Source of the DNA: Telluria beijingensis | GTDB taxonomy: Bacteria > Pseudomonadota > Gammaproteobacteria > Burkholderiales > Burkholderiaceae_D | Assembly: GCF_030770395.1 (NCBI RefSeq) | Contig: NZ_CP132480.1 | Span: forward strand, 3,491,802 to 3,555,801 | Length of the DNA: 64,000 nucleotides | Direction: 5' to 3' | In this document: one piece after another, positions 57,188-64,000 of the stretch | Layout of the letters: each line of letters opens with the position of its first letter | Position numbering within the stretch: position 1 is the stretch's first letter | Program-made: the position numbers and the translations under genes | Notes under the pieces: generated by a model | Databases searched by the model: none | The model's input: only the letters and a program-made list of their open reading frames with translations | Told to the model about the DNA's origin: nothing

Positions 57188-57613
57188 ATGGCAATCGAAC
57201 AAGTCCTCTACCGTGCAAACGCCAAAGCCACCGGCGGCCGTGAAGGCCGCGCCGTTTCCTCGGACGGCGTGCTGGACGTGAAGCTGACCACCCCGAAAGA
57301 ACTCGGCGGCGCCGGCCAGGCCGGCACCAACCCGGAACAGCTGTTTGCCGCCGGCTATTCGGCCTGCTTCCTGGGCGCCATGAAATTCGTCGCCAACCGC
57401 GACAAGCTCAAGATCTCGCCGGACGTGTCGGTGGAAGGGACTGTCGGCATCGGCGCGATCCCGACCGGCTTCGGCATCGAAGTCACCCTGAAGATCAGCC
57501 TGCCGGGCGTGCCGGCGGACGAAGCGCAGACCCTGATCGACCGCGCCCACATCGTCTGCCCCTACTCGAACGCAACCCGCGGCAATATCGACGTGACCCT
57601 GCAACTGGTATGA
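57188..57613 (+). CDS. ohr: Organic hydroperoxide resistance protein (Ohr, OsmC family)
   Basis: A thiol peroxidase that reduces organic and fatty-acid hydroperoxides using lipoylated partners. 141 residues with the two catalytic cysteines in their usual settings, Cys60 ([15 protein letters not shown]) and Cys124 ([16 protein letters not shown]), plus the N-terminal [29 protein letters not shown] precedes the ATG. No ohrR regulator gene is adjacent. The AT-rich leader (56976-57187) contains GTTTGCAATTAAATCGCGA, which could include an OhrR site, but the match is weak. Confidence 0.96.
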   Translation: MAIEQVLYRANAKATGGREGRAVSSDGVLDVKLTTPKELGGAGQAGTNPEQLFAAGYSACFLGAMKFVANRDKLKISPDVSVEGTVGIGAIPTGFGIEVTLKISLPGVPADEAQTLIDRAHIVCPYSNATRGNIDVTLQLV

Positions 57614-57620
57614 CGCACGC

Positions 57621-57668
57621 TCCCCCGGACCACCGGGGGATGCGGCAACCTGCCATCGGTGGGTTGCC
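57621..57668 (+). terminator. Two consecutive hairpins after ohr
   Basis: The first stem is TCCCCCGG / CCGGGGGA with an ACCA loop; the second is GGCAACC / GGTTGCC with an 11-base loop. Neither is followed by a T tract, so this is probably a Rho-type or processed 3' end rather than a classic terminator. Confidence 0.4.
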
Positions 57669-57818
57669 CGGATAAATAAGTAGTGTACGATTTAATCGTG
57701 GTATTGGAAGCGCCTGGCAGTACTGAGAATGATCCGTTTATGCAATGAAGGCGCGCGGCGCGCTGCTAATGTGGCAGACGGCCCCCGCCCGACAGAACCC
57801 AACAAGAAAGGATTGACC

Positions 57819-58844
57819 ATGAACACCCTGAGCAAAGCACTGATCGCCGCATCGCTGGCCCTGACCTATGGCGCCGCAGCCGCGGCCGACATCGCCCCCA
57901 CCGTGGAGCGCCGTACCGCCGAATTCCTGACCGCGCTCAATTCGGGCGGCGGAAAGCCGATCGAGCAACTGTCGCCGGCGGATGCCCGCAAGGTGCTGGA
58001 AGGCGCGCAAAAGAGCGTCAAGGTGAATCTGCCGAAGGCCGACGTGTCGGACAAGGTCATCACCGTCGACGGCAAGCAGATCAAGCTCAAGATCGTGCGG
58101 CCGGCCGGGGTCAAGGGTGTGCTGCCCGCCTTCATGTTCATCCACGGCGGCGGCTGGGTGCTGGGCGACTATCCGACCCATGAACGCCTGGTGCGCGACG
58201 TGGTCGAAAGTTCGGGTGCGGTGGCGGTCTTCGTCGACTATACCCGCTCGCCGGAAGCCGGCTACGGCGTGGCGATCAACGAGATCTATGCCGCAACCAA
58301 GTGGGTGGCGGAACATGGCAAGGAATTGAATATCGACGGCAGCCGCCTGGCCGTGGCCGGCAACAGCGTCGGCGGCAATATGGCGGCCGCGCTGACCCTG
58401 ATGGCCAAGGACAAGGGCGGCCCGAAACTGCGCTACCAGGTGCTGATGTGGCCGGTGACCGACGCCAACTTCGAGACCGGTTCCTATAAGCAGTTTGCAG
58501 ACGGTCACTTCTTGAGCCGCAATATGATGAAGTGGTTCTGGGACAGCTATACCAAGGATGCCGCCAAGCGCAAGGAAATCTACGCTTCGCCGTTGCAAGC
58601 GACCCTGCCGCAGTTGAAGGGCTTGCCGCCGGCGCTGATCCAGGTGGCCGAGAACGACGTACTGCGTGACGAAGGCGAAGCCTACGGCCGCAAGCTGGAC
58701 CAGGCCGGCGTGGACGTGACCGTCACCCGCTACAACGGCATGATCCACGACTTCGGCCTGCTGAACCCGCTGGCCACCGTGCCGGGCGTGCGTTCGCAAG
58801 TGCTGCAAGCCGGTACCGAGCTCAAAAAGCACCTGGCCAAGTAA
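57819..58844 (+). CDS. Secreted alpha/beta hydrolase of the HSL/GDXG esterase type
   Basis: 341 residues: signal peptide (LSKALIAASLALTYGAAAAAD), oxyanion motif FIHGGGWVLGD (about 108-117), and nucleophile Ser183 in VAGNSVGGNMAA, a variant of the GDSAGG elbow. The catalytic Asp is probably in ENDVLRDEG and the His in YNGMIHDFG. It is likely a periplasmic or secreted carboxylesterase or lipase. AAAGGA precedes the ATG at 57819; the upstream in-frame extension lacks signal-peptide logic. It is monocistronic, with a strong terminator. Confidence 0.9.
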   Translation: MNTLSKALIAASLALTYGAAAAADIAPTVERRTAEFLTALNSGGGKPIEQLSPADARKVLEGAQKSVKVNLPKADVSDKVITVDGKQIKLKIVRPAGVKGVLPAFMFIHGGGWVLGDYPTHERLVRDVVESSGAVAVFVDYTRSPEAGYGVAINEIYAATKWVAEHGKELNIDGSRLAVAGNSVGGNMAAALTLMAKDKGGPKLRYQVLMWPVTDANFETGSYKQFADGHFLSRNMMKWFWDSYTKDAAKRKEIYASPLQATLPQLKGLPPALIQVAENDVLRDEGEAYGRKLDQAGVDVTVTRYNGMIHDFGLLNPLATVPGVRSQVLQAGTELKKHLAK

Positions 58845-58864
58845 GACGTAATTGCTCCCTGTTT

Positions 58865-58890
58865 GGGCCGCCTGCGGGCGGCCCTTTTTT
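58865..58890 (+). terminator. Intrinsic terminator of the secreted esterase gene
   Basis: An 8-bp stem GGGCCGCC / GGCGGCCC with a TGCG loop, directly followed by TTTTTT, 20 bases after the stop codon. Confidence 0.92.
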
Positions 58891-59414
58891 CATGGTGCGC
58901 ATCCGTGCCGCATGAATCGGTGTCGCATGCGCGCAAGAATTTAACAATTCGCCGCAATTTCTTTTACGAACTCAACCGTAAAAGGTGGAGCGGATGGCCT
59001 GTATCAGGCGATGTCATTCATGCCTTTCCAGCATGCTCATCGGTCTGCAGCGCACCACATTTTTCTGCAGATTTATTGCGATGCAACATTTTTTCGGACT
59101 CCTGACAACCCTGTGTTCGGATCGTCAAACCAGCAATAGTTGCTTACATCTCTGCCTAAATTCTCGCATCTTCAATGCTTGTTCTTGCTGTTCAGTCAGG
59201 TTTTTGTATTTGCCTGCCAAGTAAGTTGTCTTCTTTGCGTCAGCGCAATACAACGTCTTCAAATATTTTTCCGCACGGAAAAGAAAAGCGAATAAAGGTG
59301 TTTAGAATTGCCGTCCATCAGCTTCCTGACGTAAATATTTTAACCGCGTCCGGGCTGTAAAAAGCACTCAGGCAATCCCTTTACACCTCAAACAATTTAA
59401 CATTTCGCTGCTAC
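58891..59414. other. AT-richer intergenic region, no gene seen
   Basis: About 520 bases of lower GC than the surroundings. Only short, mutually overlapping open frames (80 codons or fewer) without ribosome-binding sites or family resemblance are present. No tRNA, terminator or clear palindrome was recognised. It probably holds the promoter of the downstream MFS gene; an unrecognised small RNA cannot be excluded. Confidence 0.4.
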
Positions 59415-60575
59415 ATGCAAACCACTGTTTCTGTTCCACGCCGTTCTTCTTCCGCACTCGTACTAGCCCAGCAGTATTCGCTGCCGGTGGTGTTCGCCCT
59501 GTTCGGCCTGATCATGGGCTCGTGGGCCGGCCGCATCCCGGCGTTGGCCGCGGGCGTCAATGTGTCGCATGCCGCGCTGTCGATGGTGCTGCTGTGCGGC
59601 GGCCTCGGCGCCGTGGTGTCGTACCCGATTTCGTCGTTCATGATGAGCCGCTTCGGCGCGCGCAAGACCATCCTGGCGGCCGGCCTGGCCCTGCTGTGCG
59701 TGCTGGTAGCGATCGGCAAGGCGCCGGACGTGGCGCGCCTGATGATGGCGGTCCTGATGCTGGGCATCACCGCCAGCACCTTCGACGTCGCCATGAACTC
59801 GGCCGCCGCCCGCCGCGAAAAAGAGAGCGGCAAGTCTGAAATGTCGCGCCTGCACGGCCTGTGCTGCGCCGGCGGCCTGGTCGGCGCCACCCTGGGCAGC
59901 CTGATGGCCAGCATGAAGATCGCCCCGGCGACCCACTTCCTGATGCTGGCCGGTCCGCTGGCCGTGCTGCTGTGGCTCGCCGTCAACCTGCTGGAAGCGG
60001 ACGAAGCCGGCGCCAAGGTCGAGAAGAAGAAGTTCGCACTGCCGCGCGGTCCGCTGGTCCTGCTGGGCCTGCTGGGTTTCTTCGGTTCGATGGCCGAAGG
60101 CAGCATCGCCGACTGGAGCGGCCTGTTCCTGAAAGAACACTTCGGCGCCTCGGACGGCCTGGCGCCGCTGGCATTGTCCGCGTTCTCGGTGATGATGCTG
60201 ATGTCGCGCATGGTCGGCGACAGGATGAAGGAACGCCATGGCGCCAAGCGCCTGGTGACCCTGGGCGCGCTGGTCGCAGCCTCGGGCCTGTTCTTCGCGG
60301 TGCTGGCGCCGAACGCCTACGTCGCCCTGGGCGGCTTCGCGATCGCCGGCGTCGGCCTGGCCCTGGTGTTCCCCTTCGTGTTCAGCGCCGCCGGCGCGCA
60401 GGGTCCGGCGGCCCTGGCCGCGGTGGCCAGCATGGCCTACAGCGGTAGCCTGATGGGCCCGCCGGCAATCGGCGCCGTCGCCCACTTCGTCGGCATGCAG
60501 GCAGCCATCGCCTACGTCGGCGGCCTGGCCCTGGTGATCGCCACCGTGGCGTGCCGCACCCGCCTGCTAAAGTAA
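59415..60575 (+). CDS. MFS transporter (YbjJ/FucP-like)
   Basis: A 386-residue inner-membrane protein with 12 hydrophobic segments. The pattern GLIMGSWAGRIPALAAGVNVSHAALSMVLLCGGLGAVVSYPISSFMMSRFGARKTIL, then GSMAEGSIADWSGLFLKEHFGAS and SRMVGDRMKERHGAKRLVTLG, is that of the YbjJ-like MFS branch. The substrate is unknown. It is a single gene convergent with an AraC-type regulator. Confidence 0.9.
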   Translation: MQTTVSVPRRSSSALVLAQQYSLPVVFALFGLIMGSWAGRIPALAAGVNVSHAALSMVLLCGGLGAVVSYPISSFMMSRFGARKTILAAGLALLCVLVAIGKAPDVARLMMAVLMLGITASTFDVAMNSAAARREKESGKSEMSRLHGLCCAGGLVGATLGSLMASMKIAPATHFLMLAGPLAVLLWLAVNLLEADEAGAKVEKKKFALPRGPLVLLGLLGFFGSMAEGSIADWSGLFLKEHFGASDGLAPLALSAFSVMMLMSRMVGDRMKERHGAKRLVTLGALVAASGLFFAVLAPNAYVALGGFAIAGVGLALVFPFVFSAAGAQGPAALAAVASMAYSGSLMGPPAIGAVAHFVGMQAAIAYVGGLALVIATVACRTRLLK

Positions 60576-60613
60576 TCGAAGGTGGCGGCCGCGACGGCCG
60601 CCCGACACATCAA

Positions 60614-60646
60614 AACGCAGACGCGTCCGCCAGGATCGTCTGCGTT
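60614..60646. terminator. Hairpin between convergent MFS and AraC genes
   Basis: The 10-bp stem AACGCAGACG / CGTCTGCGTT has a 13-base loop, is preceded by CAAA and followed shortly by TTTT. It is probably a weak bidirectional terminator. A second GC-only hairpin (GGCGGCCG / CGGCCGCC) lies just before it. Confidence 0.5.
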
Positions 60647-60703
60647 GTCGTTTTGGCCTGTGAATTCGGTCTGTGAATCCGGGCTGTGAATCCAGCTTGT
60701 GAC

Positions 60704-61528
60704 TCAGCCGGCCGCCTGCTTGAGCCACTCGCGCGGCGAGGCGCCCATCATCGTGGTGAAGGCGCGCGTGAAGGTGGAGGGGCTGGTATAGCCGGTGCGG
60801 CTGCTGACCTGCTTGACCGGCATGCCCTGGCGCAGCAGGCGGCTGCCGACGCCGATGCGCCAGCGCGTCAGGTATTCGCCCGGCGGAATGCCCATCACCT
60901 CGCGGAAGCGCTCGGTGAACGCGGCGCGCGACATGCAGGCGACCTGGGCAAGGGTCTGCAGGCTCCAGGGCTCGTGCGGCCGTTCGTGGATGGCGGCCAG
61001 CGCCAGCGACAACTGGCGGTCGGACAGCCCCGCCAGCAAGCCCAGCGACAACCTGCCGCTGTCGAATTCGCGCCGCAAGACCTGGATCAGCAGCACGTCG
61101 CACAGCCGGTCCAGGATCACGTCGCGTCCCGGTTCGGTACGCGCGGCCTCGTCGAACAGCAGCGCGATCGTGCCTTGCAGGCCGGCGATCTCGCTCAGCG
61201 GCAGCACCAGGCACGATGGCAGGATACGCGCCAGGGGATTGCTGATGCCATCCTGGAAGCTGATATGTGCGCACAGCAGGGTGGCGCTGTGGCCAGGGGC
61301 CACTTGCAGGCGGTGGCTGGTGCCGCGCGGGTAGAGCAGCAGGCTGGGTTCGGTAACGTTGATCACCGCGCCATCGTCATGGATGAAATCCACCGGGCCT
61401 GCCCGTACCACATGCAGCTGGCCGCGGATCCCGTCTTCAGTAAATTGATTGGCGTCGCAGAAGGTCCCGTTGTAGAAAATACGGGCATTGAATGAGTAGC
61501 GGCCGACCAGTGATGACAGTTTGTCCAT
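60704..61528 (-). CDS. AraC-family transcriptional regulator with cupin ligand domain
   Basis: 274 residues. The N-terminal cupin_6-type domain (MDKLSSLVGRYSFNARIFYNGTFC, then GQLHVVRAGPVDFIHDDG and LLLYPRGTSHRL) is followed by a C-terminal double helix-turn-helix (WSLQTLAQVACMSRAAFTERFREVMGIPPGEYLTRWRI, then GYTSPSTFTRAF and GASPREWLKQ). This subgroup (AraC regulators with an NFNARVFF-like start) often controls a neighbouring oxidoreductase or exporter; here the convergent MFS gene is the nearest candidate. The ATG at 61528 matches the family start; the frame is open 93 codons further upstream without homology. Confidence 0.9.
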   Translation of the reverse strand: MDKLSSLVGRYSFNARIFYNGTFCDANQFTEDGIRGQLHVVRAGPVDFIHDDGAVINVTEPSLLLYPRGTSHRLQVAPGHSATLLCAHISFQDGISNPLARILPSCLVLPLSEIAGLQGTIALLFDEAARTEPGRDVILDRLCDVLLIQVLRREFDSGRLSLGLLAGLSDRQLSLALAAIHERPHEPWSLQTLAQVACMSRAAFTERFREVMGIPPGEYLTRWRIGVGSRLLRQGMPVKQVSSRTGYTSPSTFTRAFTTMMGASPREWLKQAAG

Positions 61529-61791
61529 GAAGCAGATGAGTCGTGATTGTCCAGCTATTTTGGATGAAAAAAGTATTTGCTGCGTGGGAATTGGTGAGAT
61601 TTCAGGCGGGAATACAACGCTTGGGCCGTCGACCGCATCCGTCAGGCCGGGTCGCAGCATCGTGCTAAACAAATTCGCCCTCGCGCGAGCTGCAAACTTG
61701 TCAACGTTACCCGTAACTGACGGTGAACGGTGACAAGTATCGATATTCAATCGGTTCATTGCCAGTTCAATAATGATCTTGCGAGTGTTGT

Positions 61792-62844
61792 CTACCAATA
61801 AGGCCACATTCCCGCCGCCCGTTGCCGGCTGGGCTCGGCGCCGGTGAGCAGGGCGCGTGCATGCTGCAGCACCACGCTGGCGCGCTCGGCGCCGGGATCC
61901 CAGATGCAGCGGTGGCGCAGGCGGTCGAGCGGCGCCCAGCGCGCGATGTCGGCTTTGCTGAAGATCACCACGCTGTCCAGCCCGAGCCCGGCCGCGATAT
62001 GCGACACCCCGGTGTCATTGCAGATCAGCAGCCGCGCACGACTCATGAGGGCCGCCATGGCGCCGATCGAGATCGGCGCGGCGGCAATGACGGCAGGCGC
62101 ATGCATGCGGTCGGCGACCGCCTGCGCCAGCGGCGCCTCGTCGGCCGATCCGGTCAGGACGATGCGCATGCCGAACTCGTCGGCGAGGCGGTCGGCTACA
62201 TGGGCGAAGCGCTCCGGCGGCCAGCACGTGTCGCGCTGGCGCGCACCCGTGTGGACGCAAATATAGCCCTGCGGTTCGAGCCCTGTTGCCAGGCCGCTGG
62301 CGGCGAGCTCGTCCTCGTCGTCGCGCAGGACCGGGAACTCGAGGTGGGTGCCGGCGGCCGGCGCGCCGAGCTGGCCGACCAGGTGCAGCAGGCGCTCCGG
62401 CTCGGCGCCCGTTTCGGGGTAGGGCGTGAGGACGGTTTTTTCGGTGACCAGGGGCTTGCCGCGACAGTGGCCGGCCATGGCGGCGGCGCCGAATCCGGAA
62501 ACGATGTGGTTCGCGATGTCGCCGCCGCCGTGCAGTTGCACGGCCAGGCTGAATTCGCGCGCGCAGACCGTGGCGTAGAACGGCGGCAGGTCGTCGTGGT
62601 GGACGGTTTGCCCGGGCAGCAGCGGGTGACCGGGAAACGGCAGGAACTCGTCCAGGTAGGCCGAGAAGCGATGGACGAATTGCGCGGCCCAGGGCAGGCC
62701 GACCAGGGCGATGTGCGCCTTGGGCAGGGCGGTGCGCAGCGCGCGCAGGGCCGGGACCGCACACAGCATGTCGCCCAGGTGCAGCGCGCGGAATACCACG
62801 ATGGACTGGACCTGCAGACGATGCAGCAATGGCCGCCGGAGCAT
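61792..62844 (-). CDS. Glycosyltransferase family 9 (heptosyltransferase-like)
   Basis: 350 residues: N-terminal IVVFRALHLGDMLCAVPALRALRTALP, the GT9 acceptor-side motif, and the C-terminal nucleotide-sugar-binding region MSRARLLICNDTGVSHIAAGLGLDSVVIFSKADIARWAPLD. Family members add heptose or related sugars to lipopolysaccharide core or other surface glycans at the cytoplasmic membrane face. AGAGGAGAAA precedes the ATG. It lies 80 bases downstream of the carbamoyltransferase in the same direction, suggesting a surface-carbohydrate cluster that continues outside the window. Confidence 0.92.
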   Translation of the reverse strand: MLRRPLLHRLQVQSIVVFRALHLGDMLCAVPALRALRTALPKAHIALVGLPWAAQFVHRFSAYLDEFLPFPGHPLLPGQTVHHDDLPPFYATVCAREFSLAVQLHGGGDIANHIVSGFGAAAMAGHCRGKPLVTEKTVLTPYPETGAEPERLLHLVGQLGAPAAGTHLEFPVLRDDEDELAASGLATGLEPQGYICVHTGARQRDTCWPPERFAHVADRLADEFGMRIVLTGSADEAPLAQAVADRMHAPAVIAAAPISIGAMAALMSRARLLICNDTGVSHIAAGLGLDSVVIFSKADIARWAPLDRLRHRCIWDPGAERASVVLQHARALLTGAEPSRQRAAGMWPYW

Positions 62845-62924
62845 GGCTTTCTCCTCTCACGATCGTTGTCGTCGCGGCAGGCGCTCGCCAAGCGAGGGGC
62901 TGGCGTGGCGTGGATAGCCGCGGA

Positions 62925-64000
62925 TCATGCCGGCAACCCCGGTTCGTGGCGCTTCATGACGAGGTAGGGCGGCATGGCCAGGCCGTGCAGCGGCATGCGG
63001 CGGAAGGTGGCGACGGCTTCTTGCGGCGTCTCGACCAGGGGTTCGTCCCGGCCGCACAGGGAGGTGCCGAGCAGGACCGGCACCCCGGTGCGCACCTCGA
63101 AGCCGGCCAGCAGGGCGCGCAGCACCGGGTCGTCGCTGGGGCCGACTGTCTGCAGGCGCGCGCTGCCGTCGACGTGGGTAACCGCCGCCAGCAGCGGCAT
63201 GACGCTGCTGCGCACCGGGACCGCGAACTGCATGAAGGGAGAAGGCGCCTGCAGGTCGAAATACTGGAAAGCGCGTTCTTCGGCCACCATCGGCGCGAAA
63301 GGGCGGAACCACTCGCGCTCCTTGACGCGGGCATTGATCCAGTCGCGCATGCGCTCGCGGCGCGGATCGGCCAGGATGCTCCGGTGGCCCAGCCCGCGCG
63401 GCCCGAATTCGCTGCGGCCCTGGTACAGGCCGACGACCCGGCCGGAGCACAGCAGGTCGAGCATGCGCGCGCACAGGGCGTCGCGTCCGCGCGGATGCTC
63501 GACGATCAGGTCTGGGGCGCCATCGAGCGCCGCCTCGATGTCGGCCAGCTGCGGCGCGGGGCCGAGATAGTCGTGGGTCCAGCGGAAGTCGGCGCTGAGG
63601 CCGGCCAGCTCGAGCAGGCCGTGGATGGCGCAGCCGAGGGCGGCGCCGGCCGCGCCGGGAGCGGGCGGCACGAACAGGCGCCGGAACGGGCCGTCGCGCA
63701 GCAGGCGCGCATTGGCCGCGCTGTTGAGGGCGGCGCCGCCGGCGAGGCACAGGTCGTCCAGGCCGGTGCGCAGGCGCAGCCAGCGCGCTAGCGCCAGCAG
63801 CGCTTCTTCGAAGGCGCGCTGGCCGGCCGCCGCCAGGTTGGCGCAGTCGGTGAAGCTGGCCTGGGGCGCGCCGAAGCGACAGCGTGCGGTGTCGCCGAGG
63901 ACCTCTTGCCAGGCTTGCGGGATGGTGACCTGCATGCCCTCGACCGCGAGCGGCGGCAGCCCGGGCGCCTGCGGGTCGCCATAGGGCGCCAGGTCGGCCA
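62925..64000 (-). CDS. Carbamoyltransferase (NodU/CmcH family), N-terminus outside the window
   Basis: The visible 358 residues are the C-terminal part of a protein of about 550-600. The frame runs through the window edge (LAPYGDP, a family motif, is encoded by the last 65 bases), so the ATG at 63935 is internal. Family hallmarks are DDLCLAGGAALNSAANARLL, VGLYQGRSEFGPRGLGHRSILADPR, VKEREWFRPFAPMV and GVPVLLGTSL. The enzymes transfer a carbamoyl group from carbamoyl phosphate to a hydroxyl of a sugar, nodulation factor or antibiotic. With the GT9 gene downstream, carbamoylation of a cell-surface glycan is likely. Confidence 0.93.
   Translation of the reverse strand, partial: ADLAPYGDPQAPGLPPLAVEGMQVTIPQAWQEVLGDTARCRFGAPQASFTDCANLAAAGQRAFEEALLALARWLRLRTGLDDLCLAGGAALNSAANARLLRDGPFRRLFVPPAPGAAGAALGCAIHGLLELAGLSADFRWTHDYLGPAPQLADIEAALDGAPDLIVEHPRGRDALCARMLDLLCSGRVVGLYQGRSEFGPRGLGHRSILADPRRERMRDWINARVKEREWFRPFAPMVAEERAFQYFDLQAPSPFMQFAVPVRSSVMPLLAAVTHVDGSARLQTVGPSDDPVLRALLAGFEVRTGVPVLLGTSLCGRDEPLVETPQEAVATFRRMPLHGLAMPPYLVMKRHEPGLPA

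Noticed and set aside
58863..59360. Several 60-80 codon open frames in the AT-richer gap after the secreted esterase gene
   Set aside because: They overlap each other in different frames, one starts inside the terminator, and none has a ribosome-binding site or family signature.

Overview
The window is a high-GC (mid-60s % by eye), densely packed chromosomal segment of a free-living Gram-negative bacterium. The best guess is a betaproteobacterium of the Oxalobacteraceae (Massilia/Telluria/Duganella type). The reasons are a GTP-type PEP carboxykinase, a divergent uvrA/ssb pair with a LexA box, a six-gene mrp antiporter operon with fused A/B subunits, a trimeric-type porin, several TonB-dependent receptors linked to polysaccharide use, and dispersed CGTCGTTCCCGCG-type inverted repeats. 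The genus is an inference from gene content, not from a marker gene. No rRNA, tRNA, CRISPR array, insertion sequence or prophage was seen.

Layout. 1-4.3 kb: the end of an unknown gene, a haem catalase, a one-domain asparaginase, a hypothetical protein and a D-2-hydroxyacid dehydrogenase. 4.6-11 kb: pckG, an intergenic inverted repeat, uvrA and ssb diverging around an SOS box, and a VOC-fold protein. 11.1-13.7 kb: a ROK regulator and an MFS exporter. 13.8-22.9 kb: a cobalamin riboswitch followed by five translationally coupled genes. These encode a secreted, membrane-anchored CobN-like chelatase, an ExbB/TolQ-like channel protein, a DUF2149 protein with an ExbD-like helix, a TonB-dependent receptor and a PepSY membrane protein. 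22.9-24.0 kb: a lower-GC single gene encoding a NYN-family nuclease fused to a ParS/MbcA/Xre-type toxin-binding domain, preceded by a short structured leader ending in a terminator-like hairpin. 24.0-33.9 kb (minus strand): an aldonate/polysaccharide operon (gntK, TonB receptor, GntP permease, tandem beta-helix/SMP-30 protein, esterase, ThuA protein) behind LacI-type palindromes. 34.0-41.6 kb: a glycolipid-binding-fold protein, mnhABCDEFG and a tandem universal stress protein. 41.9-46.3 kb: porin, serine-hydrolase lipoprotein and hybrid histidine kinase. 46.3-57.0 kb: a beta-glucan/cellodextrin locus (TonB receptor, terminator, GH1 beta-glucosidase, glucokinase, MFS transporter, GH9-UPF0303 fusion, Gfo/Idh/MocA oxidoreductase) with a divergent LacI regulator. 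57.2-64 kb: Ohr peroxidase, secreted esterase, MFS transporter, AraC regulator, GT9 glycosyltransferase and a carbamoyltransferase cut by the window edge.

How the genes work together. The two glycan loci each pair outer-membrane uptake with periplasmic depolymerases, an inner-membrane permease and a cytoplasmic sugar kinase, and they share related LacI-type operator sequences. The riboswitch operon contains no cobalamin synthesis genes. It looks like an envelope apparatus that takes up a corrinoid (TonB receptor), may reduce it (PepSY protein) and may insert or remove its metal in the periplasm (CobN-like protein), powered by a dedicated proton-channel pair. This operon and the NYN-ParS gene with its RNA leader are the two best candidates for undescribed biology here.
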